Assembly: GCA_017618275.1 (NCBI GenBank)
Contig: JAFZUS010000001.1
Location: 1 to 56,139 of the forward strand
Length of the DNA: 56,139 bases
Origin: Prevotella sp.
Lineage (GTDB): Bacteria; Bacteroidota; Bacteroidia; Bacteroidales; Bacteroidaceae
Direction of reading: 5' to 3'
Position numbers and translations under genes: made by a program. Shown here piece by piece: positions 42,840 through 50,800 of this stretch. How positions within the stretch are numbered: the first letter of the stretch is position 1; the number at the start of each line of letters is the position of its first letter. The notes beneath the pieces were generated by a model. That model saw only the letters and a program-made list of their open reading frames with translations. It did not search any database and was not told the DNA's origin.

Positions 42840-44947
42840 CGACCCTGTTTCTCACCTACGAGTTGAAAGTGGCTGTGCTGATAGCCGTGTTCTATGTCTT
42901 CTGGCGCCTGCTGGTGGCCAATGAGACTTGGCATCGGCTCAACCGTATCGTGCTATTGTCAACTGCCATCGCCTCGTTTCTGCTGCCGCTCTGCGTGATC
43001 ACCATTCACCAGACGGTGGAAGTCGCACCAACAGTAGCGGATACGCTTCCTTTGCCGACAGGCGAAATGACGATACCTATGGAGCCCGCTCCCGCAATGG
43101 AAAACGCTGAGATAGAAAAGCCTTTTAATTGGCAACTACCACTGACCATTATATATATAATAGGTGTGTTGGTGGTGCTATCGAGGATGCTTCTGTCACT
43201 ATGGCGACTGCACAGGATGAAAGCCGAGAGTGAGATTCATCCTTTGACGGACGGGCGGCAGATAGCCGTCTGCGACAAGGCAAAGACACCTTTCAGTTGG
43301 TGGAAAACGGTCTTCCTGAATCATCAGGATTTTGAGGATGGCACAACAGCCTTCCTGACTCATGAACTCGGACACCTTCGGCTGCATCATTCAGCCGACG
43401 TGCTCCTGGTGGAACTGCTCACTGCCCTGCAATGGTTTAACCCTGCAATGTGGATGCTCCGCGCCGATTTACGCACCATCCACGAGTATGAGGCTGACCA
43501 GCAGGTGATCTCTCACGGATTCAATGACATTCAGTATCTACAACTTTTAATCCGTAAGGCTGCTGGTCAGAGCGGGTACTCTCTGGCCAACGGTATCTCT
43601 AACAGTGCCCTCAAAAAACGCGTAACAATGATTATGAAACCCAAATCAAATCATAGGCAGTGGCTCCGTTTTGCCTATATACTGCCTATCATAGCTTTCT
43701 CGCTCTATGCTTCGTGCGAGACAAAAGTCAGTTATAAGACCATAGAGGAATCTGCCTTGACATTCGATGTAAGAGACAATAGAGAATATGTAGGTGTGAA
43801 AGTCCCTGCGGGGGCTTTCTACACTTGGCTAGTCAATGGTCATCTGGCAGAAAGAGGAGTTGTGAAAGAAGATAAGTGGCTGAACGTAAGAAGCTATTTC
43901 CCCCTGAATGAAGACCTTGTAACGCTCGATGGTAAGGAGATAGATAGAAACAATATGCCCTATGTGCCACTAAGCAGTATCAAGGAAGTGAAACTGCTAC
44001 AGGGCGAAAGGCCGCGGCGCATAGAACTCTATACTCATCATGTAACAGAATTCAACAGAGATGCAGATTTTGATTACCCTACAGAGTATAAAGAGAAAGT
44101 CAAGGCATGGATGTTCTTCAAGGCTGAAGATGCTGCAACAGGACTGCAACTGAAAGGAGCCGAAATTACCGTTGTAGAAACGGGCCAGAAAGCAAAAACC
44201 AACGAAGAAGGCTGGTGCGAACTGAAAGTACCTCTTGGTACTACAGTCAAGGCATCTTATCCAGGATTAGGAGATGAGACTTATGAGATAAGCCAGATTA
44301 ATGGCAACGAAGTGCAAGGCCGGACTTTCTGGATGAGCAAGCCTGATAAGCATATCTATATGAATGTTGATAAGAAAGCAGAATTCGATGGCGATAAGGA
44401 CGGGTGGCTTGCCAAGAACACCCAACTGCCCAAAGCCACCAATGGCAAGGGACTTTCTGGTCGCGTAGGCATCTGGTTGGTCGTCAACGAAGATGGCTCT
44501 GTCAGTGGTGTCAGACTCAAGCAAGGGGTTAACGAGACGCTGAACGAAGAAGCACTCCGATTATTCCGCAGCATGCCGCGCTGGAAACCTGCCATCAAGG
44601 ATGGCCAGCCAGTCAAGAGTCTTGTACTTTCGAGCGTATCATTTGATAATATCCAGGATAATGTGTTGATAGCTGCATACATCCGCGATGAAAAGACGCA
44701 GAAATACCTGAACGATGCGAATGCTGAATTAATGACCATTGATAAAGTAGTGCTGTCAAAGCCAATGGTGCGAGAAGTGGTTAGAGGTTCAAAGTGGTAT
44801 CGCTACGTCTGGGCAGTACCTCGCCAAGACAAGTACATCATAAAGGTCTCAAAGCAAGGTTACAAGACTGAATACATGAACGTATCCATCCAAGACAGCG
44901 AGTCGCAGAAACTTGCTGGCGATATAATTCTCCGCCCCAAATCGTAA
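42836..44947 (+). CDS. M56-family (BlaR1-like) membrane peptidase with C-terminal TonB-like domain
   Basis: A 703-residue protein. Three membrane segments lie in the first ~125 residues; the zinc motif HELGH (His176, Glu177, His180) and FNPAMWMLRADLRTIHEYEAD follow on the cytoplasmic side; a fourth hydrophobic segment precedes LYASCE near residue 290. The outer part contains a carboxypeptidase-regulatory-like beta domain (about residues 420-490) and a TonB C-terminal-like domain (about residues 538-605, VGIWLVVNEDGSVSGVRL). This layout suggests sensing outside the membrane and cleavage of the BlaI-like repressor inside. It lacks the penicillin-binding sensor domain of true BlaR1. The signal is unknown. 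Confidence 0.88.
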   Translation: MTTLFLTYELKVAVLIAVFYVFWRLLVANETWHRLNRIVLLSTAIASFLLPLCVITIHQTVEVAPTVADTLPLPTGEMTIPMEPAPAMENAEIEKPFNWQLPLTIIYIIGVLVVLSRMLLSLWRLHRMKAESEIHPLTDGRQIAVCDKAKTPFSWWKTVFLNHQDFEDGTTAFLTHELGHLRLHHSADVLLVELLTALQWFNPAMWMLRADLRTIHEYEADQQVISHGFNDIQYLQLLIRKAAGQSGYSLANGISNSALKKRVTMIMKPKSNHRQWLRFAYILPIIAFSLYASCETKVSYKTIEESALTFDVRDNREYVGVKVPAGAFYTWLVNGHLAERGVVKEDKWLNVRSYFPLNEDLVTLDGKEIDRNNMPYVPLSSIKEVKLLQGERPRRIELYTHHVTEFNRDADFDYPTEYKEKVKAWMFFKAEDAATGLQLKGAEITVVETGQKAKTNEEGWCELKVPLGTTVKASYPGLGDETYEISQINGNEVQGRTFWMSKPDKHIYMNVDKKAEFDGDKDGWLAKNTQLPKATNGKGLSGRVGIWLVVNEDGSVSGVRLKQGVNETLNEEALRLFRSMPRWKPAIKDGQPVKSLVLSSVSFDNIQDNVLIAAYIRDEKTQKYLNDANAELMTIDKVVLSKPMVREVVRGSKWYRYVWAVPRQDKYIIKVSKQGYKTEYMNVSIQDSESQKLAGDIILRPKS

Positions 44948-45035
44948 GTAATAAGTAAGATGTAAAAAAAACAAATGCAAACATAACACGCGGGGGCAAG
45001 ACTATTGTGTAACTATAATATTGTTTTGATGAAAT

Positions 45036-45087
45036 TGTAATAACCTTACACTATTTGTCTTATCTCGTTTATAATCAGGTTATTACA
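45036..45087. repeat. 11-bp perfect inverted repeat
   Basis: TGTAATAACCT (45036-45046) and AGGTTATTACA (45077-45087) are perfect reverse complements separated by 30 AT-rich bases. TACACT and AGTGTA flank the two arms on the same side, which would form a second, interleaved pairing. Confidence 0.7.
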
Positions 45088-45129
45088 TAGAGTGTATGTT
45101 GTTTTCTATCTTACACTATTCTTTTTCAT

Positions 45130-45214
45130 GTAAAACAACTTGTTTTACTTGCATAGAAGGTATCTTTTCCGTTCATTAAGGGTGCCTTAATGATGGTAAA
45201 ACAAGTTGTTTTAC
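45130..45214. repeat. Three 19-bp palindromes between convergent genes
   Basis: GTAAAACAACTTGTTTTAC at 45130-45148, CATTAAGG-GTG-CCTTAATG at 45174-45192 and GTAAAACAAGTTGTTTTAC at 45196-45214. The first and third are each inverted repeats around one central base, and they are exact reverse complements of each other. Centres are 44 and 22 bases apart. They occupy the 310-base region between the M56 gene and the small HTH gene (44948-45257), where I find no coding frame. Possible roles are operators, hairpins in RNA, or the ends of a small mobile repeat; the sequence does not decide. Confidence 0.9.
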
Positions 45215-45257
45215 TTTAATAACAATTATCTGACTAAACTCCGAACCTTGTTCAAAA

Positions 45258-45461
45258 CTATTTCTTGTATTCAAGAATGTCGCCTGGTTGGCAGTCTAAG
45301 GCCTTACAGATGGCTTCAAGCGTAGAAAAACGCACAGCCTTTGCCTTGCCCGTCTTCAGGATGGAGAGATTGGCCTGGGTGATGCCGATCCGTTCGGCCA
45401 GTTCTTGTGATGACATCTTGCGCTTGGCCATCATCACGTCTACATTCACTATGATACTCAT
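45258..45461 (-). CDS. Small XRE/Cro-CI family HTH regulator
   Basis: A 67-residue protein made almost entirely of one helix-turn-helix domain: MMAKRKMSSQELAERIGITQANLSILKTG contains the two helices, and FSTLEAICKALDCQPGDILEY the rest of the fold. Such YozG-like mini-regulators are commonly paired with a DUF2975 membrane protein, as here, and the membrane partner may modulate DNA binding. The start is 14 bases after the stop of the DUF2975 gene. The targets are unknown; nearby palindromes are candidates. Confidence 0.92.
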   Translation of the reverse strand: MSIIVNVDVMMAKRKMSSQELAERIGITQANLSILKTGKAKAVRFSTLEAICKALDCQPGDILEYKK

Positions 45462-45475
45462 AAGGCTCTCGTCGT

Positions 45476-46201
45476 TTAGATGGTTAGTTCCTGTTCGTCT
45501 TTTAGATCCTTACCCATCAGGATGATTTGCGAGATGATCATCAGGGCCAGACCTGTAAGAAGATACATGTCGTTAGCCTCGTCCTTACCGACGATAAAAT
45601 AGTCGGCCAACTGAATATGATGTTTAAGATACTGTGTTATTGCGAAATCAATAATCGTCTGGTACAGGTAAAGGGCACTGAGCAGGATACCAGTGATTTC
45701 AAGGTATTTAGACACTTGTGTCACAAAAATATCTCCTTTGCGAATGCTACGGACCAGTTTAAATACCAAACAGAGTATCCAAACAATCACAATGAGTGCT
45801 ACGACAGAAGTGATAATGGAAACGACATAAAGAACATTAAAAAAACTGTTGTGCGAGGCGGGAACAGACAATTTCACTTTTTGCATCTCCACCATGTAGG
45901 TCTGCAACTCAACCCCATCACTGTCTGACATTTTGGCTGTTGAGATAAGAGACTTTTGCTTTGACCTGTCTTTAGGTGCAACATAAACCTCATAGCCATA
46001 AGTTTCATGATTGGTTGTGACGACTGAACCGTCAGCACGCGTCTCACGACTCATAAACTCAGGCGGGCAATCCACAAATTCCAATTTATCATTAGGAGTT
46101 GAATACCAGAATGACTCGTTGAAATAGAAAACGTTGTGTACTACAAAAATGAATAGTGCTACAACAAACAGCGTACTGTAAATCTTAAGTTTTTTGTTCA
46201 T
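45476..46201 (-). CDS. DUF2975 membrane protein
   Basis: A 241-residue protein with one N-terminal membrane segment (about residues 8-27), a polar extracytoplasmic region of about 90 residues, and three further membrane segments (near residues 122-148, 168-186 and 212-230). The C-terminal half with VFKLVRSIRKGDIFVTQVSKYLEITGILL matches DUF2975. It is co-transcribed with the small HTH gene; the pair is common in Firmicutes and Bacteroidetes, with unknown function. The extra extracytoplasmic region could act as a sensor, which is inference. Confidence 0.8.
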   Translation of the reverse strand: MNKKLKIYSTLFVVALFIFVVHNVFYFNESFWYSTPNDKLEFVDCPPEFMSRETRADGSVVTTNHETYGYEVYVAPKDRSKQKSLISTAKMSDSDGVELQTYMVEMQKVKLSVPASHNSFFNVLYVVSIITSVVALIVIVWILCLVFKLVRSIRKGDIFVTQVSKYLEITGILLSALYLYQTIIDFAITQYLKHHIQLADYFIVGKDEANDMYLLTGLALMIISQIILMGKDLKDEQELTI

Positions 46202-46243
46202 AATTGATAATGTTTTATTGTTATTCGATAATTAATTTCGGTG

Positions 46244-46251
46244 CAAAGATA
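46244..46251 (-). promoter_or_regulatory. -7 promoter element for the DUF2975-HTH operon
   Basis: The minus strand reads TATCTTTG, with TTG at 46273-46271 upstream. The start codon is 43 bases downstream. A GTAAAACAA sequence at 46296-46304 lies further upstream. Confidence 0.65.
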
Positions 46252-46425
46252 AATATAATATTTCAAACTGCAATGAAAAACGATGTTAATTTATCGTAAA
46301 ACAATAAATTTTGTTGGATAAATAGAGCAACAGAGAACTGCCAATAATATAATAATAAATAAGGTGTAAACGTTTCAAGAATACAAATAACTTCGCATTC
46401 TCTTTGTTTAATCGAAATTTTGTAC

Positions 46426-46433
46426 TATCTTTG
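46426..46433 (+). promoter_or_regulatory. -7 promoter element for the flavodiiron gene
   Basis: TATCTTTG with TTTG at 46403-46406, start-to-start spacing 23, 18 bases before the ATG at 46451. Confidence 0.75.
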
Positions 46434-46450
46434 CAGAAAAATAACAAAAA

Positions 46451-47614
46451 ATGAATATGATTAGCGATACCATCAAGTATATCGGTGTGGATGATCTCGA
46501 CATCGATCTCTTTGAGAGTCAGTATGTTGTGCCAGAGGGCATGAGTTATAATTCTTATTTGATCGACGATGACAAGATCGCTGTGATGGATACTGCCGAC
46601 CGTCGTAAAGGTGAGCAGTGGAAGGCGAACCTGACGGCTGCACTCGATGGCCGACAGCCAGATTATCTGGTGGTCCACCACATGGAACCAGACCACTCAG
46701 CGCTCATTGCAGAGATGCTGGGGACTTATCCTGGATTACAACTCGTCTGCAGTGCCCAGGCGGTGAAGATGCTGCCCAATTTCTTCGAGGGCTTCAACTT
46801 CGAGGGTCGCGTCATCACCGTCAAGGAAGGCGATACGCTCTCGCTGGGTAAGCATACGTTACACTTCATCACGGCAGCGATGGTGCATTGGCCGGAGGTT
46901 ATCATGAGTTACGACAGTACGGACAAAGTGCTGTTCAGTGCCGATGGCTTCGGTAAGTTCGGTGCGCTGGTCCATGAGACGGACGACTGGGCTTGCGAGG
47001 CGCGCCGTTATTACTTTAATATCTGTGGCAAGTACGGTACGCAGGTGCAGAGCGTGATGAAGAAGATGGGGGCAATCGATGTTCAGACCATCTGTCCGCT
47101 GCACGGTCCTGTGCTAAAGGGTGAACCGCTGGCTGCTGCCGTCAAACTTTATGATACCTGGAGCAAGTATGAGCCGGAGAGCGAGGGTATACTCATTGCC
47201 TATGCGAGCATTCACGGTGGTACGGCGGCAACAGCCGGGCGTCTGGGCGAGATGCTTCGTCAGAAGGGGGCTCCGAAGGTCGTCGTGAGCGACCTGAGTC
47301 GTGAGGATATGGCTGAGGTCATCGAGGATGCTTTCCGTTATCCAACGGTGGTGGTGGCTGCATCCAGTTACGATGGCGGCGTGTTCCCTGTTATGCACGA
47401 TTTCCTCTTCCATCTGCAGATCAAGAACTACCAGAAGCGCAAGTTCGGTATCATCGAGAACGGCAGTTGGGCTCCCTCCGCTGGCCGCATCATGCGCACG
47501 ATGATTGAGGCCATGAAGGATTGTGAGATTGTGGAGCCGATGGTTACCATCCGCTCACGTATGAAGGCTGCTGACGAGTCGTTGCTGGAGCTGTTGGCTG
47601 ACAGTCTGCTATAA
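46451..47614 (+). CDS. Flavodiiron protein (FprA-type A flavoprotein)
   Basis: A 387-residue two-domain protein. The N-terminal metallo-beta-lactamase-like domain (about residues 1-250) has the diiron motif HMEPDH (His77, Glu79, Asp81, His82) plus AAMVHWPEV and CPLHGP for the remaining ligands. The C-terminal flavodoxin-like domain (about residues 252-387) begins ILIAYASIHGGTAATAGRL, the FMN phosphate loop. These enzymes reduce oxygen to water or NO to N2O and protect anaerobes. No rubredoxin domain is fused, so an external electron donor is needed. It is monocistronic. Confidence 0.95.
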   Translation: MNMISDTIKYIGVDDLDIDLFESQYVVPEGMSYNSYLIDDDKIAVMDTADRRKGEQWKANLTAALDGRQPDYLVVHHMEPDHSALIAEMLGTYPGLQLVCSAQAVKMLPNFFEGFNFEGRVITVKEGDTLSLGKHTLHFITAAMVHWPEVIMSYDSTDKVLFSADGFGKFGALVHETDDWACEARRYYFNICGKYGTQVQSVMKKMGAIDVQTICPLHGPVLKGEPLAAAVKLYDTWSKYEPESEGILIAYASIHGGTAATAGRLGEMLRQKGAPKVVVSDLSREDMAEVIEDAFRYPTVVVAASSYDGGVFPVMHDFLFHLQIKNYQKRKFGIIENGSWAPSAGRIMRTMIEAMKDCEIVEPMVTIRSRMKAADESLLELLADSLL

Positions 47615-47636
47615 AAGATATATATAATATAGGTAT

Positions 47637-47674
47637 AAGGTCGTTGTGTCCGAACACAGCGACCTTTGTTTTTG
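47637..47674 (+). terminator. Rho-independent terminator after the flavodiiron gene
   Basis: AAGGTCGTTGTGT (47637-47649) pairs with ACACAGCGACCTT (47654-47666) with one G-U pair and a four-base loop, followed by TTTGTTTTT. Confidence 0.93.
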
Positions 47675-47829
47675 GGCAAAATGACAATGTGTAAGGAAAG
47701 GAAGAGGTAGGACGGTGGAATAATTTCAAAATGTCAGCAAAACGAGAGAAAATCGAGCAAAGTGTCAGAGAAGCCAATTTTTAACGCGAGAAACGAAAGC
47801 AAAAGTTTGTGTATAGCGACAAAATGATG

Positions 47830-47837
47830 TACCTTTG
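47830..47837 (+). promoter_or_regulatory. -7 promoter element for gltBD
   Basis: TACCTTTG with TTTG at 47806-47809, spacing 24. It overlaps an in-frame TTG at 47837, so translation begins at the ATG at 47879 instead. Confidence 0.72.
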
Positions 47838-47878
47838 TGCCCAAATTCGTACAGATTGATACAAAAAGTAAGGATAAT

Positions 47879-50800
47879 ATGACACATTGCAAACTTCAAC
47901 AAAAAGGACTATACCGAAGCGAATACGAGCACGATGCTTGTGGCGTGGGTATGGTGGTGAACATCCACGGCGGCAAGAGTTACGAGTTGGTGGACAACGC
48001 CCTGAAGGTGCTGGAGAATATGGAGCATCGTGGCGCTGAGACACGCGACAAGACGGGCGACGGCGCGGGTATCATGGTGCAGATTCCCCATGAGTTTATT
48101 CTGTTGCAGGGCATCCCCGTACCTGAGAAAGGGAAATATGGTACGGGTCTGGTGTTCCTGCCAAAGGACAATCAGGCGCATGAGCAGATTCTTAGTGTGA
48201 TGATTGAAGAGATCGAGCGCGAGGATCTGCAGTTGATGCATGTCCGCACGGTGCCAACGTGTCCGGAGGTTCTTGGCGTAGGCGCAAGGGAAGTGGAGCC
48301 GGATATCATGCAGATTTTCGTGACGGGTGTGAGTGAGGCAAAGGCAGAGATGCTTGACCGTATATTATATAAGGTACGCAAACGTATCGAAAATCGTATC
48401 GACGACAAAGACTTTTATATCTGTTCGCTGTCGAGCAAGAACATCATCTATAAAGGTATGCTGACGAGCGGACAGTTGCGCAGATATTTCCCGGACCTGT
48501 CGAATCCGTACTTTACAAGTGGTTTGGCACTGGTACACTCACGTTTCAGCACAAACACATTCCCTACATGGTCATTGGCACAGCCTTTCCGTTTGTTGGC
48601 ACATAATGGAGAAATCAATACCATTCGCGGCAATCGCGGTTGGATGAAAGCCCGTGAGAGTGTACTTTCAAGTGAGGCCTTAGGTGATATCAAAGACCTG
48701 AGGCCGATTGTGCAGGAGGGTATGAGCGACTCTGCCTCACTCGACAATGTATTCGAGTTCCTGATGATGAGCGGACTCTCTCTGCCGCAGGCGATGGCCA
48801 TTCTGGTGCCGGAGAGTTTCAATGACAAGAACCCCATCAGTGAGGATCTGAAGGCTTTCTATGAGTACCACTCCATTCTGATGGAGCCGTGGGACGGTCC
48901 TGCAGCCTTGTTGTTCAGTGATGGTCGCTATGCCGGCGGTATGCTCGACAGAAACGGTCTGCGCCCCAGCCGCTACACCATTACGAAGCAGGGCATGATG
49001 GTCGTTGCCTCTGAGGTGGGCGTGATGGATTTCGAACCTGGCGATGTGGTTTCGAAAGGCCGACTGCAGCCAGGTAAGATTCTGTTGATTGATACGCAGG
49101 AGGGCAAGATCTACTATGACGGTGAGATCAAGGAACAGTTGGCCAAGGCGCATCCCTATCGCGAGTGGTTGAACGAGAACCGCGTGCAGTTAGAGAAACT
49201 GAAGAGCGGTCGCCACGTAGAAAATGGCGTGAGCGATCTCGACAAGAAACTTGTGAACTTCGGCTTCGGCCAGGAGGACATTGACAAGACTATCATCCCG
49301 ATGGCCACAGCAGGTCAGGAGCCTGTGGCCGCAATGGGTAACGATACGCCGTTGGCAGTGGTGAGCGACCGTCCGCAGATACTCTTCAATTATTTCCGTC
49401 AGCAGTTTGCGCAGGTGACGAACCCTGCCATCGACCCGATCCGCGAGGAATTGGTGATGTCGTTGACGGAGTACATCGGTGCTGTAGGCACTAACATCCT
49501 GACACCTGATGCCTCGAACTGTAAGATGGTGCGCCTGCCGCAACCGGTATTGACCAACACACAACTCGATATATTATGTAACATCCGCTACAAGGGCTTC
49601 AATACGAAGAAACTTGCGGTGCTCTTCGAAATCGAAAAAGGAGAAGAAGGATTACGCAAAGCACTCGAAGAATTATGTCACGAAGCAGAGTCCAGTGTGG
49701 ACGAGGGTGTGAACTACATCATCCTCACTGATCGTGACATCGACGAGAAGCACGCTGCCATCCCGTCGCTGTTGGCTGTATCGGCTGTTCACCACTATCT
49801 GATCAGCGTGGGTAAGCGCGTGCAGACTGCCTTGATTGTGGAGAGCGGTGAGATTCGTGAGACGATGCATGCCGCCCTGTTGTTGGGCTACGGTGCCAGT
49901 GCGCTGTGTCCGTATATGACCTTCGCCATCCTCGATGACCTCGTGAAGAAAGGCAAGATCCAGGAGGAGTATGCTACAGCCGAGAAGAACTACATCAAGG
50001 CGGTGGACAAGGGTCTGAAGAAGATTATGTCGAAGATGGGTATCTCGACCATCCGTTCATATCGTGGTGCGAAGATCTTTGAGTCAATCGGACTGAGCGA
50101 GGACCTGCTGCGCCGCTACTTCGGCACAGAGGTGAGCACCATCGGTGGTATCGGGCTGAAAGAGATTGCCCGTGATGCGATCCGCCTGCATGAGGCTGCC
50201 AGTTCGGCAGGTCGCTGTGGCACAGCGACAGACTCGACGGGTTTCCTGAAGAACCAAGGACAGTTCTCATGGCGCAAGGACGGTATCAAGCACGCTTGGA
50301 ACCCAGAGACAATCGCCAAACTACAACTGGCCACCCGTCAGGGCAACTACGATAAATTCAAGGATTGGGCAAAGATTGTCGATGAAAAGGATTCACCGAT
50401 CTTCATCCGTGATTTCTTCGGCTGGAAGAAAGCCGCCACACCTGTGCCTATCGACGAGGTAGAAAGCGTAGAGAGTATCGTCAAACATTTTGTGACAGGC
50501 GCTATGTCGTTTGGTGCCTTGAGCATCGAGGCCCACGAGGCACTGGCTTTGGCGATGAACAAACTCGGTACGCGCTCAAATACAGGTGAGGGTGGCGAAG
50601 ACAATACCCGCTACCATACAGAGGTGGATGGTGTCAGCCTGAGTTCAAAGACCAAGCAGATTGCATCAGGACGTTTTGGCGTGACAGCCGAATACCTGGT
50701 GAATGCAGAGGAGATACAGATCAAGGTGGCACAGGGCGCAAAGCCTGGTGAGGGTGGTCAGTTGCCCGGTTTCAAGGTCAACGAGATCATCGCCAAGACG

